Shown here piece after piece: positions 16,135 through 25,679 of a stretch of 64,000 nt of DNA. Where the stretch lies: contig JAQSXU010000001.1 of assembly GCA_029256485.1 (NCBI GenBank), forward strand, positions 62,001 to 126,000, written 5' to 3'. A program made the translations under genes and the position numbers. This DNA comes from Clostridiaceae bacterium. GTDB taxonomy: Bacteria; Bacillota_A; Clostridia; Clostridiales; Clostridiaceae. Numbering within the stretch: position 1 is the stretch's first letter; every line of letters begins with the position of its first letter. The notes beneath the pieces were generated by a model, which saw only the letters and a program-made list of their open reading frames with translations, was not told the DNA's origin and ran no database searches.

Positions 16135-18945
16135 TTGATTAAAAATAAAATTAAAAGCCTTATAGCATTATTAATATGTTTTATATTTATATTCTCACCC
16201 ATAACAAGTTTTGCACATGACGCTTATTTTCTTAGAGTAATGATTAATGATACTAACTTTACTTATAACGGAAGTGTTTTGCAAGATGAAGCAAGTACGT
16301 GGAATAATGAATCAAAACATATAGAGAATGAACTTGGAGATTTTTCTAATTTAATAGGTACTAATTATGTAAAAAATACCCTTAATTCTTCTACGTATAG
16401 CAACTCTGATAAAAAGGGGAATAGTGATACTTATATGACATTTACATTCCCATCTAAAGAAAATAAAACTTCTAACCCCAAAAATGACGCAAATGCTAAC
16501 GATATAGACAGAGCTTATCTAATTAATTCAACGTTAATCCCAAATTTAAATGATGCATTAAAAATATTAAATGATGGTAAAAATTTTAAAAGTATTAATG
16601 AATTAATGGAAATGGCAAAAAAGCTAACTGCTGTAGGAGCAGGAAGTTCTACAACGATAAATGGATATACTGTAACATATGGAACGAAGGCAAGTTTTGA
16701 TACAGATATGGAAGATGCTACAAAAGCACCATATATCGCCAATACAGATTATGTCAAAATTAAAAAAGGAGATTTAGAGTATCAGTTTGTATATAGAATG
16801 CAAAAGGGATATAAAACATCTGGTAGCCCTTTATATGATTCAGCTATGAATGGAGATACAACATATATCACATGGCATCAATTAGTATATCAAGCTCACT
16901 ATTCTTATCTTGTAAAAGGTTGGACATTACAAGACTCTGATGAATTAGTGCATTTAAGCCCTCTTGAAGAAGGCATTGTTGGACTATTTCAAAATTTGTT
17001 TAACAGCATAAGAAATCTATTAGGATTGTATTCATCTAATGACCTTATTTTTAATGAAGGGGTAAGAAGTTCAAAAGCATGGTGGTACGGTACTATGCCT
17101 AATGAGTGGGCAGATAATTCAATGATATTTCACTGGATATTCCAAGCTCTCGCATGGAGTTTGATTACCATGGCTATTATTAAAAATTTAGTACAAAAGA
17201 ACTTATCAACAATAAATACTTCTATGAGAGTTGACCTTATAGAATCCATACAAGATTTATTAATTACTGGATTTATTCTTGCTAATATATTTCCAATTAT
17301 AAATATGCTAATGTTTCTAAATACAAAGATTGTAAATGTTTTTGGAGCAGTTATTGGTGATTATAATGCTTTGGGAGTAGTGTCAGAAGGCTCAAAATCT
17401 TTAGGTGGAATATTAATTCAATTTTTCTATTTAATAGTGTCGTTCTATTTAAATTTTATTTATATTATGAGAGCTATTTCGCTTGCAATATTAATAGCGA
17501 GTGCACCATTATTTGTTGTTTCTATAGCATTTGGTGGTAAATGGAAATCTTTATTTAGTACTTGGACAAGAGAACTTATCTCAAATATATTTATACAATC
17601 ATTTCACGCATTTGCATTTGGCTTTTTCTTAACACTTCAATCAAGTAGTCGTGGAATCGAAGGAATAGTAGTTGCTTGTGCCCTTATACCAATGACCGAG
17701 TTTTTCAGAACTTTAGTTACAGGTGATACAGGAAGTAATAAGTTGGCACATACAATGGGCATATCATCTGTAGCAAATGGTGTTGCACTTGCAGGTGGAG
17801 CAGTTTCAGGAGCTACAAATGCGTTTAGAAATGCTGGAAATAAAGAAGGTAACACAAATAATACTTCTAATTCTAATAATAACGTAAATGATGCAGGGAA
17901 AAGCGATAAAATTAAAAATCAAAACAACACAAAATCAGATTATGAAACAAAAGTTGGTTCTAAAGAAGCACATAATAGTATGGCTCATGATATAGGGCAC
18001 TTTGATTCGCAAGGTAAACTTAAACCAGAATTCCAAGATAATATTGGTGAAAATTTGAATAAAACAGTTAAAGAAGGTTGGGGAGCTAAAGTGGGAAATA
18101 CATTAGCAACTGGTGGCAAAGTTGCTTCAACTATTGGCAAAGTTGCTGTTGGTGGTGCAAAAATAGGAATGGGTGCAGGAGTTGCAATGGCTTTAGGTGG
18201 CTCTAATCCTAAATTAGCACATGATGGCATTAAGATGATGCAATCTGGGGGTTCTGATATAGGAAATGTAGCTTCAGGTGGTGTAGACATGGCAGTTACG
18301 CATAATAAAAATAAAGCAGAAGAAAGAGAAATGCATAATGATGCAAATGATTTAATTAGTGCTAATAATGAGAAAGTAATTAATCAAGAATTGTTCTCAA
18401 AAGTAAACAATGATGGAACGATTGAAGTTCAAAGAAATGGAGAAATAATGAAACATAATGGAATACTTAGTGCTGTTACAGAAGGAAATGGAAGAGGAGA
18501 TTCAATTCTTTCATATGACAATGAACAATTGCAAAAAGTAAGTCCTGGTGATTATGAAAATCTTCAATCATATGCAAAACTATACAATTCTGGTGAAGAA
18601 GGTAGAAAAATGTTGTCAGACCAAGGTATTAGTAAAATTGGTAAAACTTCAGCAGGTAATTTTGTAGTATCTTATAACCAAATTGGTAAAGAAAAGCTTG
18701 GATTTAATAAGATTGATACATTAAAGGATGGAAGAGTTGTTGAAACTAAAAGTACATTCCATTCTCCAAACACAAATATAACTGCCCCATTAACTACTCA
18801 ACCTATTAAACCTGCTAATAAAAATAACAATAATAACAATAACAATAACAATAACAATAACAATAATAATAATACGCCACCTGTTTCTACTATTCCTATT
18901 TATGGTGCAAGCAATCAAATTTTAACAACAGTTTCAAGAAAATAA
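16135..18945 (+). CDS. VirB6-like polytopic T4SS protein
   Basis: 936 aa from TTG 16135 (AAAGGAGG 9 nt upstream). A signal peptide (IALLICFIFIFSPITSFA) is followed by an extracellular domain of about 310 residues. A cluster of about six membrane helices spans residues 330-560, including SLAILIASAPLFVVSIAF. A long hydrophilic C-terminal region follows, with Ala/Gly-rich segments. It ends near a run of about 18 Asn (residues ~897-917). This is the pattern of VirB6/TrbL-like channel proteins of Gram-positive T4SS. The extra N-terminal and long C-terminal domains are larger than in minimal VirB6 proteins. Confidence 0.75.
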   Translation: MIKNKIKSLIALLICFIFIFSPITSFAHDAYFLRVMINDTNFTYNGSVLQDEASTWNNESKHIENELGDFSNLIGTNYVKNTLNSSTYSNSDKKGNSDTYMTFTFPSKENKTSNPKNDANANDIDRAYLINSTLIPNLNDALKILNDGKNFKSINELMEMAKKLTAVGAGSSTTINGYTVTYGTKASFDTDMEDATKAPYIANTDYVKIKKGDLEYQFVYRMQKGYKTSGSPLYDSAMNGDTTYITWHQLVYQAHYSYLVKGWTLQDSDELVHLSPLEEGIVGLFQNLFNSIRNLLGLYSSNDLIFNEGVRSSKAWWYGTMPNEWADNSMIFHWIFQALAWSLITMAIIKNLVQKNLSTINTSMRVDLIESIQDLLITGFILANIFPIINMLMFLNTKIVNVFGAVIGDYNALGVVSEGSKSLGGILIQFFYLIVSFYLNFIYIMRAISLAILIASAPLFVVSIAFGGKWKSLFSTWTRELISNIFIQSFHAFAFGFFLTLQSSSRGIEGIVVACALIPMTEFFRTLVTGDTGSNKLAHTMGISSVANGVALAGGAVSGATNAFRNAGNKEGNTNNTSNSNNNVNDAGKSDKIKNQNNTKSDYETKVGSKEAHNSMAHDIGHFDSQGKLKPEFQDNIGENLNKTVKEGWGAKVGNTLATGGKVASTIGKVAVGGAKIGMGAGVAMALGGSNPKLAHDGIKMMQSGGSDIGNVASGGVDMAVTHNKNKAEEREMHNDANDLISANNEKVINQELFSKVNNDGTIEVQRNGEIMKHNGILSAVTEGNGRGDSILSYDNEQLQKVSPGDYENLQSYAKLYNSGEEGRKMLSDQGISKIGKTSAGNFVVSYNQIGKEKLGFNKIDTLKDGRVVETKSTFHSPNTNITAPLTTQPIKPANKNNNNNNNNNNNNNNNNNTPPVSTIPIYGASNQILTTVSRK
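18824..18873 (+). repeat. AAT/AAC trinucleotide repeat encoding poly-Asn
   Basis: Near-continuous AAC and AAT codons coding a run of Asn in the VirB6-like protein. Slippage in units of three would change only the linker length. Confidence 0.9.
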
Positions 18946-18954
18946 CTTAAATAA

Positions 18955-18990
18955 TAATTAATGGCGTTAAGTAAATAACGCCATTAATTA
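18955..18990 (+). other. Perfect 15-bp hairpin between virB6-like and hydrolase genes
   Basis: TAATTAATGGCGTTA (18955-18969) pairs perfectly with 18976-18990, loop 6 nt, ending just before the AAAGGAGG of the next gene. There is no U-tract on the plus strand, so RNA processing or translational control is more likely than termination. Confidence 0.7.
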
Positions 18991-19007
18991 AAGAAAGGAG
19001 GTATTTT

Positions 19008-21608
19008 ATGGCTTATGGTAATTATGGACAAGATAATCCAAATGAAAGTATGGCTAATGACATGGCTAAACAAGTTGGGAACGCTGGTAAAAGTGCTGGC
19101 AAAAAGGTAGCTCGAAAGATTGGTAAAAAAGTAGGAGGAAAGATAGGTAAGACAGTTGCTAAAGCTGGTGCAAAAATAGGAAAAATAATTGTACAAGCTC
19201 TTATTAAATCACTTATTGTAGTATTACCATATTTATTAATTGGTCTTATAGTCCTAATAATTGCATTATCGGGATATTATTACCTTTTTGAAATCAGAGG
19301 GCCTGAACAAAGTTATACTTTAGGAGAAGTTAACAGAAATGAAACCAAATCAAATCCTAATGGCTATTTTACTGCAGATAAAAATAATTTAAGTCCTACA
19401 AATAAAGGTATAATACAATTTTATCAAAGTATGTCTAAAAAATCATATTGGCAAATAACAGGAAGTAATAACAGTAATATATCTCAACCAATTATAGGGG
19501 AAGATGCTGTCGTTGATTATTATGAGAGAGAAGGACAATTTTTACTGCATTCAGATTTATTGTATTCTCTTGATGAATATATGTTTAAAGGCAAATTTAA
19601 ATATCCAGAACAATTTATTAAACCTGTAAAATACAATGAAAATACTCTTGAATTAGATATCTTGACTGACGACAAATCGTCATTAAAAGCTCAATCGACA
19701 AAATATAACGAAGAAGGAATTCCAACCGATGATAAAACTACTGGCGTATGGGATTATGGTATTGCTTCCGTATATAAATATGAAGAAAAAAAACGTGAAT
19801 TAAAGGTAGAGGGAACTGTTGTTTATAAAGATTTTTGGGATGTAGACGAACAACGAGTGTATAAAGTAGCAGTTGATTACCCGTTTAGCTATACAATGAA
19901 AGGTTATCCACAGGATATTTGGCTTATGAATAAAGCTGTAACATTTGTTGGAGAACATACGTGGACTTATGATTATGATGCTAAACAAGAAGTAAAAAAA
20001 TTAACAGACGGTGAAACTGAAAATAAAGAAGATGACGCTACAAAATACCATTATGCTTCAGTAGTTGATAAAGCAGGAAATGTACACTACCTATATGAGC
20101 ATAGGAAAGGTTCTGTATTTGAATATGTTCCTGCTATTAAAGATTATAGTTATGTTGATAAAGGAGATAAATACTTTAGAGATTATATGTATAATTTCAA
20201 AACATATTTGCCTGAAAATGTAATGTTTGGATTAGATTTTACCTCACGTATTGGCACGATATTAAATACTAACTTAGATGTTGGTACAAATGCTAATAGT
20301 TTTAATTCAAACTACACAAGAACATTAAACTATAGAAGTTATATAGAAAAATATTCAAAAATTTATGGAGCAGACCCTGCGTTGATTACTGCAATGATTG
20401 CACAAGAATCGGGTGGGAAAAGTAATATAAACGAAGATGGTTTAATGCAAATAACTAATAATAGTGGTTCAATTTCTGCTAAGAATCTCGAAACAGGTAA
20501 CATTGATACTATTAGTGTAACACCTGAAAATAAAGCAAATCCTGAACTGAACATTGCAATGGGCGTAATGATATTTGTAGGAAAAATGAATGAATATGAA
20601 GGTGATGCTTTAAAAGCTCTTCAATCCTATAACTTTGGGGTAAAAATACTAAAAGAAATGTATCCTGAATCGTGGGACACTCTTGATTGGATGAATTATA
20701 GAGAAGAAGCAAGAGAATATTATGGAAGAAAAGAATTAGGAGTGGAAACAAGAAGTATAAACTATAGTTGTGCACCTCAATTAGATAAAAATAATAACAA
20801 TCTTTCTGTATATGGAGATGTTTGTTATATAGAAAATGTTATGAGATACTATAACGGTAATGCAGGATATGAAGAAATAGAAAATCACGACCAAGAAACG
20901 GGTTGGGAGAAATTGGCTGAAAGTTTTAATAAAATATTTAATCCTGAATATGACAAAGAAGGAAAACATACAGAATATTACTATCCAGCAACACCAATGG
21001 AAGTAAATTGGGCACTAAAAACAACCACTTCTATGCAAAGTCAAAGTCTTTTCTCTCAAACTGATAATGATAATATAAGATTTTGGGAAACTGGATTTAT
21101 GATGTCTTATGGTTCACAAGGAATGTCGTATGATGATTTATCTAAATTAGCTCCTGGTGTTGACGGTTATACTACTCCATTAGGAATTAAAAATCCTGTT
21201 ATATCTTCTCCTTTTGGAAATAGACCAAATCCTTTTGGTGGTAGTAGCTCAGTATTTCATAGAGGCATTGATGTCGCACTTCCAGTAAGAACTCCAATAT
21301 ATGCAATAGCAGATGGAACAGTTGAAGTTGCAGTCAATGTTGAAACTAAAGTTATATCTTTGAATGATAAATCAAGCTATGGAAAATATATCACTATAAA
21401 ACACAATGATGGCACTAAAGCATTATACGCACATTTAGACGTAGTAGATGTACAGGTAGGAGATAAGGTAACAAGAGGGCAAGGCATTGGAGGAACAGGT
21501 AATTCTGGTGCTTCAACAGGACCACATTTGCATTTTGAATTTCAAGTAAACAATCAACCAGTTGACCCTTACTATATTGTTAATAGACCTGAATTATTTA
21601 AAAATTAG
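19008..21608 (+). CDS. T4SS cell-wall hydrolase: SLT lysozyme-like domain + M23 peptidase
   Basis: An 866-aa bifunctional wall hydrolase. The N-terminus is highly basic (KKVARKIGKKVGGKIGK) and is followed by one membrane helix (residues ~65-95). A long extracellular region leads to a lytic transglycosylase-type domain (GADPALITAMIAQESGG near 455, with catalytic Glu in AQES). An M23 metallopeptidase follows near 735-860, with ligands in FHRGIDVALP and GPHLHFEF. This is the VirB1-like/PrgK-type protein that opens peptidoglycan for the conjugation channel, cutting glycan and peptide bonds respectively. It lies in the T4SS operon after the VirB6-like gene. Confidence 0.9.
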   Translation: MAYGNYGQDNPNESMANDMAKQVGNAGKSAGKKVARKIGKKVGGKIGKTVAKAGAKIGKIIVQALIKSLIVVLPYLLIGLIVLIIALSGYYYLFEIRGPEQSYTLGEVNRNETKSNPNGYFTADKNNLSPTNKGIIQFYQSMSKKSYWQITGSNNSNISQPIIGEDAVVDYYEREGQFLLHSDLLYSLDEYMFKGKFKYPEQFIKPVKYNENTLELDILTDDKSSLKAQSTKYNEEGIPTDDKTTGVWDYGIASVYKYEEKKRELKVEGTVVYKDFWDVDEQRVYKVAVDYPFSYTMKGYPQDIWLMNKAVTFVGEHTWTYDYDAKQEVKKLTDGETENKEDDATKYHYASVVDKAGNVHYLYEHRKGSVFEYVPAIKDYSYVDKGDKYFRDYMYNFKTYLPENVMFGLDFTSRIGTILNTNLDVGTNANSFNSNYTRTLNYRSYIEKYSKIYGADPALITAMIAQESGGKSNINEDGLMQITNNSGSISAKNLETGNIDTISVTPENKANPELNIAMGVMIFVGKMNEYEGDALKALQSYNFGVKILKEMYPESWDTLDWMNYREEAREYYGRKELGVETRSINYSCAPQLDKNNNNLSVYGDVCYIENVMRYYNGNAGYEEIENHDQETGWEKLAESFNKIFNPEYDKEGKHTEYYYPATPMEVNWALKTTTSMQSQSLFSQTDNDNIRFWETGFMMSYGSQGMSYDDLSKLAPGVDGYTTPLGIKNPVISSPFGNRPNPFGGSSSVFHRGIDVALPVRTPIYAIADGTVEVAVNVETKVISLNDKSSYGKYITIKHNDGTKALYAHLDVVDVQVGDKVTRGQGIGGTGNSGASTGPHLHFEFQVNNQPVDPYYIVNRPELFKN

Positions 21609-21678
21609 AATCATACTTAAAAAATTATAAAGATTAATATTTTTCAATATAATATATAAATTATAGGAGGTGAGCTAT

Positions 21679-22095
21679 ATGAAAAAAATAACCATATTAA
21701 TTTTAATTTTAAGTTTTATTTTGTGTTTCGGCATGGTTTCTTATGCTACTGGAACTACAACAGATACTTACTCTACGAAATCTGTAAATATAAATGCAGA
21801 AGTAGATGAAGATTCAATTGCTGATGGAGGTTTACCAGAAGTAACCATTGACCAAGTAGAAGAGTGGGTTGATAGAAAGGGGTTTGACTTAGTTGGACTT
21901 GCTCAAACTTTCGCACAACCTTTTGCAATATTAGTATTTATTATTTGTGGATTTCTTGCTTTATTTGGATTATTTGGCAATTCTCAGTTGTTTGCAAGAG
22001 GAATTTTTGGAGTAATTTTTGTAGTAATTGTATATGCATGTATCCTGTACGCACCAGAATTACTTGATATTTCAATGAGTTGGCTTAAATCCTAA
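21679..22095 (+). CDS. Second VirB2-like small T4SS membrane protein
   Basis: 138 aa from ATG 21679 (AGGAGGTG just upstream; GTG 21670 is inside the ribosome binding site). A signal peptide (ILILSFILCFGMVSYA) is followed by an acidic Thr-rich spacer and two hydrophobic helices separated by a short loop (GNSQLFARG). The topology matches the protein at 12328 and VirB2/TrbC-like subunits, but the sequences differ. It ends the T4SS operon. It could be a pilin paralogue or a channel accessory. Confidence 0.6.
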   Translation: MKKITILILILSFILCFGMVSYATGTTTDTYSTKSVNINAEVDEDSIADGGLPEVTIDQVEEWVDRKGFDLVGLAQTFAQPFAILVFIICGFLALFGLFGNSQLFARGIFGVIFVVIVYACILYAPELLDISMSWLKS

Positions 22096-22261
22096 TGAGA
22101 ATGTTAACGGGAAAAAAAGTTAGAAAAATAATATTATGAAAGTATTATCAAATAAAATGCTTTTTTAAGTCAATATTATTTAATAAAATTTAAAAGAGAG
22201 AATATGGTTAAAATCTTATTTTCTCTTTAATACAAATTATTCAGTGAATTTTAAATGATTT

Positions 22262-22291
22262 ATGCTGAGGATTAACCCCCTCAGCATTTTA
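22262..22291 (+). terminator. Terminator of the T4SS operon
   Basis: ATGCTGAGG / CCTCAGCAT stem (22262-22270, 22279-22287) followed by TTTTATTT. Nothing else was recognised in 22096-22334. Confidence 0.85.
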
Positions 22292-22334
22292 TTTGGCATT
22301 ATTTAAGAAAATTTATTACAAAGTAACTAAGGTA

Positions 22335-22363
22335 TTGACTATTAACATTAATAAGGTTAATAT
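22335..22363 (+). promoter_or_regulatory. Promoter with degenerate operator half-site
   Basis: TTGACT, 17 nt, TAATAT. The -35 continues as TTGACTATTAACA, a weak version of the repeated operator. Confidence 0.6.
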
Positions 22364-22409
22364 TATATATGGAAAATTTTACTATCAATAGTTAAATGGA
22401 GGGCATTTA

Positions 22410-23204
22410 ATGAAATTTAGATTTAAAGATATTCGAGTAGAAACTGGTAATGTTAAAATCGAAAAAAACACAATTTCTAAACTTTCTGGAAATGAGATTG
22501 AAAAACTTACACTTGATTTAAACATATTAAGTAATGATTCAGTTATATTTCAAGACTTATTAAAAGAATTAACAGAAGGTGAAATATACAGTTTAACTGA
22601 GGGTGGTTACGATGCAAAGGAATTTAAATTAATAAACAGTTCATATATTTATTCTAATGATAATTCACTACATAGATTCATCTTAAATATTGAGCAAGTT
22701 GAGAAATTAAATATTCAAAGCTTGACAATTGCTGGCATTGAAGTTATTCCATATGAATATACCGAAGAATATGATAATGGTATTATTATAAATGCTAAAT
22801 TTAAGATAAATAAAGAAAATTCACAAAAGTTACATAATAATTTAAAAGATACATATTTTGATGTGATTAGAAAAGGCATTAGCAATGAAGTGAAAATAAT
22901 GCGTTTTGGTCAAACATTATGGTCAGACCATGGAGACTATAAAAAATATAATGTTACTATTGTAGAAAAGTGTTATGATGATTTCGAAACTATACTTAAA
23001 CATGGTTTTCTTGAACCTGCTCATTCAAATATTATGAGAATGTTAGCTCATACGATAAATTTGAACAATGAATTAATAAATTTATTAAAATCAAATAACA
23101 CAATATCCGAAGCAGATTTGGAAGATATTAAAGAAAAAGCTAAAAATGATATTGATAAAACGTATAATGAGTATTTTAAAGTTGAAGATATAGATAAGTG
23201 GTAA
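22410..23204 (+). CDS. Hypothetical protein
   Basis: 264 aa, not recognised. It is soluble, with an N-terminal beta-rich half (alternating hydrophobic residues) and a helical C-terminus. The segment VIRKGISNEVKIMRFGQTLWS is the most distinctive. SD TGGAGGG precedes the ATG. It has its own promoter of the TTGAC type and is followed by a degraded ORF and a terminator at 23399, so it forms a single transcription unit between the T4SS operon and the accessory genes. Confidence 0.6.
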   Translation: MKFRFKDIRVETGNVKIEKNTISKLSGNEIEKLTLDLNILSNDSVIFQDLLKELTEGEIYSLTEGGYDAKEFKLINSSYIYSNDNSLHRFILNIEQVEKLNIQSLTIAGIEVIPYEYTEEYDNGIIINAKFKINKENSQKLHNNLKDTYFDVIRKGISNEVKIMRFGQTLWSDHGDYKKYNVTIVEKCYDDFETILKHGFLEPAHSNIMRMLAHTINLNNELINLLKSNNTISEADLEDIKEKAKNDIDKTYNEYFKVEDIDKW

Positions 23205-23249
23205 TAATATGAGAAATTAGAAAAATATTAAGAAGCTTCATATTAAAAA

Positions 23250-23412
23250 AAATATATAGTCGGTATTTGTGAAAGTATTGAAATTGATGAAGTATGTAAA
23301 AAATTGATTATATCAAATGAAAAGATTAAAGAATGAATATGATAAGGTTACAGGTTTAAAGAGTTCTATAGTTGATAAAATGCAAAAAAGAATATATGAA
23401 AACAAGGTGTAA
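23250..23412 (+). pseudogene. Frameshifted gene remnant
   Basis: Two short adjoining open stretches on the plus strand read ICESIEIDEVCKKLIISNEKI and then, one frame over from about 23333, EYDKVTGLKSSIVDKMQKRI, ending at TAA 23410. No start codon or ribosome binding site is seen. A terminator follows directly. It looks like the decayed 3' end of a gene of unknown family. Confidence 0.4.
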
Positions 23413-23430
23413 TTTCCTTGTTTTTTATTT
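23399..23430 (+). terminator. Terminator
   Basis: AAAACAAGG / CCTTGTTTT stem (23399-23407, 23416-23424) with T-run. The stretch 23431-23739 is AT-rich and shows nothing I can name. Confidence 0.85.
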
Positions 23431-23739
23431 TAATGGAAAATCTAATTATATTATAATACAGTTATTTTGTAAACATTTTAAGAATAGCTTTTAATAAATG
23501 TATTAAGCTTAATAATATTTCAATAACCAAAGTATATTTTAAAAATACGATTAACTCAAATATTAATAAAAACATTAATCAACAATTCTAAAGATTTATA
23601 AAATATAAAAATTATTATTATATTTCTTTTAAAAAAGTATAACTTTTGTATTAAAAAAAACACTATATAGGTTTATGTATTCCGAAAGTTAAAACAGTTA
23701 AATTAGATTGAAAAAGTAGTAGTTACAGAAGATGATATA

Positions 23740-23771
23740 AAAAGAAGTGATAAAGTATTATCACTTCTTTT
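23740..23771. terminator. Bidirectional terminator
   Basis: Perfect 14-bp stem AAAAGAAGTGATAA / TTATCACTTCTTTT, loop 4 nt, just after the stop of the minus-strand gene at 23776. Confidence 0.9.
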
Positions 23772-23775
23772 AAAT

Positions 23776-24423
23776 TTATTGTTTAGGTTGTAATTGTTCT
23801 TTTAATAAATCAATCAATCCTTTTAGTTCTGTATCATTTTTAATTGCTTCCAAAGTTTCTTGTGAAGCAAAATATGCAATAATTCTTGCTTCTACTGTTT
23901 TAGCAAATCTTTTTAAGTCGTCATCTTGTAGAGCAACTCTCACTATCTCTTCTGGATTGCCTCTTGGAACTATTAAGCCAGTTTCATTTTCTTCGCCAGC
24001 ACCAGTTTCACCAGAGAGTATCCATGGCATTTTGTCTCCAGGGGTTATTTTAAATTGTCTTGACATTGATTTACCATCAGGTCTTTCTTTTCCTCTTTTC
24101 TTAAGGTTTTCTGCTGAAATCCCACCCATATCATTGAATATTTCTTTACAATATTTGTATCCACCTTTTTCTTTAGCTTCTTTTGCTTGTTTAGCTAAAA
24201 CTGCCATTTTACCACTTAAAATATCTGCTGATAAACCAAGGAATTTATCCATGTCCATGTATAACTGTATATTCTTCTTCTGTCTACTATTTTTCTGCTG
24301 TGAAACATCATACTCTATGAAATTTATTTGTACTTTTCCTATCGCAAAAGCTGAACGCATAACTTCCATAAATACATTTTTACCATCAAATCTTAAAATT
24401 TGGTTTGTGTTTTTATCTTTCAT
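23776..24423 (-). CDS. Conserved mobile-element-type hypothetical protein
   Basis: 215 aa, soluble. The N-terminal ~90 residues look beta-rich (VFMEVMRSAFAIGKVQINFI, KKNIQLYMDMDKFLGLS). A central basic segment (MSRQFKITPGDKMPWILSG) and a C-terminal part with GNPEEIVRVALQDDDLKRFA follow. The overall pattern reminds me of small proteins encoded beside mobilisation genes in Bacillota elements that may bind single-stranded DNA. I cannot name the family with certainty. It is transcribed alone from a consensus promoter (24477-24505) and ends at a strong terminator. Its codon choice is less AT-extreme than its neighbours, which may indicate a different origin. Confidence 0.55.
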   Translation of the reverse strand: MKDKNTNQILRFDGKNVFMEVMRSAFAIGKVQINFIEYDVSQQKNSRQKKNIQLYMDMDKFLGLSADILSGKMAVLAKQAKEAKEKGGYKYCKEIFNDMGGISAENLKKRGKERPDGKSMSRQFKITPGDKMPWILSGETGAGEENETGLIVPRGNPEEIVRVALQDDDLKRFAKTVEARIIAYFASQETLEAIKNDTELKGLIDLLKEQLQPKQ

Positions 24424-24476
24424 AATTTTTAAATCCTCCTATGATTTAACAATTTATATTCTTTATTAATATATTC

Positions 24477-24505
24477 ATTATACCATAATAATATAAAATT
24501 GTCAA
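24477..24505 (-). promoter_or_regulatory. Consensus promoter
   Basis: Minus strand TTGACA (24505-24500), 17 nt, TATAAT (24482-24477). There is no operator palindrome around this -35 box, which contrasts with the TTGAC-N4-GTCAA promoters. Confidence 0.85.
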
Positions 24506-24574
24506 ATATAATTTACAAAAACAATTAAAAATAACTCAAATTAATACGACTCTCGCTAATAAAGTTCTTAGGTG

Positions 24575-24603
24575 TTGACTATAGTCAATGCACATAGTAT
24601 AAT
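24575..24603 (+). promoter_or_regulatory. Promoter with perfect operator palindrome (nuclease gene)
   Basis: TTGACT, 17 nt, TATAAT. The -35 box is the left half of the perfect palindrome TTGACTATAGTCAA (24575-24588). Confidence 0.9.
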
Positions 24604-24651
24604 TAAGTATAATGCATATAATTAACAAATAATCGCTAAGGGAGGGGATTT

Positions 24652-25662
24652 ATGATACGTAATTCAGTTATTAATTTAAATTATGAAAGTGAATTAAGCG
24701 ATGTTTTATTGAAAAATTTATTAAAGTTATATAATCTTAAAAATGAAGAAGTCTTATATCATTATTTTTATTTAAGATTTTTAATTGAAAATAATGAGAA
24801 AAAAATAGATGATTGGAATAAAAATAAATTACTAATTGATTTTTTAATAAGTGAGCTTAATTTACCTATATATAACAATTTTTTAATTTATAAAGGACAG
24901 AGATTCAGTAGAGCGTTTTCGGTACAACGCAACACACTTGATAATATTGTAACTGATTGGCAATTTAGAGGAACACTACATAAAATAGTCAATTCAAAGG
25001 GTATATATATTAGTTTTGAAAAACACATAAAAAAAGAGTGGGATGAAATAAATGCTTATGGAAAGAACAAAGCTAAATTATATAAAAGTACAATTTATTA
25101 TCAATCATGTTTTAAAAAGAACTCGTTAGATTTATTAAATGATAAATATAATGTAAAAACAGGTAACATACCAGTAATTAAATATATAAAGTATCCAGAA
25201 ACACATAATTATTTTATTCGAACATTGGAAGAGAGATATTTAAGCGAAGTTAAATCTGCAGAGTTTATTACTAATAATGTTTCAAATATAACAGAAGCCG
25301 ATGTGGAAAATTTTCTAATTAGTAATCTAAATTTATTAGAAGAAGGACTTAAATATGTTGATAAACAATGCGTAGTAAAGGGTGGAAGAATAGATATAGT
25401 CGCAAAAGATATTAATAATTCGGTTGTACTTATAGAACTTAAATTGCACTTGCGAAAAGAAATATTATGGCAGTGTTTAAGGTATCCAAAGGCATACATG
25501 GATATTAATAACGTTGATAAAGTTAGGATGTTAGCAGTAACGCCAAAGCTACCTGAACACATTTTACAGCCACTTATCGAAGCAGGAATAGAGGTAATGC
25601 AATATAAACCATTAGTTGAAATGGGGAAAATTAAGAATTTAATATTTGAAAAAAGAAATTAA
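24652..25662 (+). CDS. NucS-like PD-(D/E)XK nuclease
   Basis: 336 aa. The C-terminal ~120 residues carry a PD-(D/E)XK core similar to NucS/EndoMS (DUF91): VKGGRIDIVAKD (Asp near 247), VVLIELKLH (Glu-Leu-Lys near 262-264), and the downstream helix LWQCLRYPKAYMD. Before it is TEADVENFLISNLNLLE, which is also usual for this nuclease class. The N-terminal ~190 residues are not recognised and could bind DNA. NucS enzymes cut mismatched or branched DNA, but this divergent protein could equally be a defence nuclease. Its promoter has the cleanest copy of the repeated operator. It is followed by two unknown genes in a short operon. Confidence 0.72.
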   Translation: MIRNSVINLNYESELSDVLLKNLLKLYNLKNEEVLYHYFYLRFLIENNEKKIDDWNKNKLLIDFLISELNLPIYNNFLIYKGQRFSRAFSVQRNTLDNIVTDWQFRGTLHKIVNSKGIYISFEKHIKKEWDEINAYGKNKAKLYKSTIYYQSCFKKNSLDLLNDKYNVKTGNIPVIKYIKYPETHNYFIRTLEERYLSEVKSAEFITNNVSNITEADVENFLISNLNLLEEGLKYVDKQCVVKGGRIDIVAKDINNSVVLIELKLHLRKEILWQCLRYPKAYMDINNVDKVRMLAVTPKLPEHILQPLIEAGIEVMQYKPLVEMGKIKNLIFEKRN

Positions 25663-25679
25663 AATAAATGGAGAAAAGA

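Noticed and set aside
23957..24469. 170-aa plus-strand frame opposite the gene at 23776-24423
   Set aside because: No ribosome binding site or plausible start; the minus-strand frame has an SD, a consensus promoter and a terminator.
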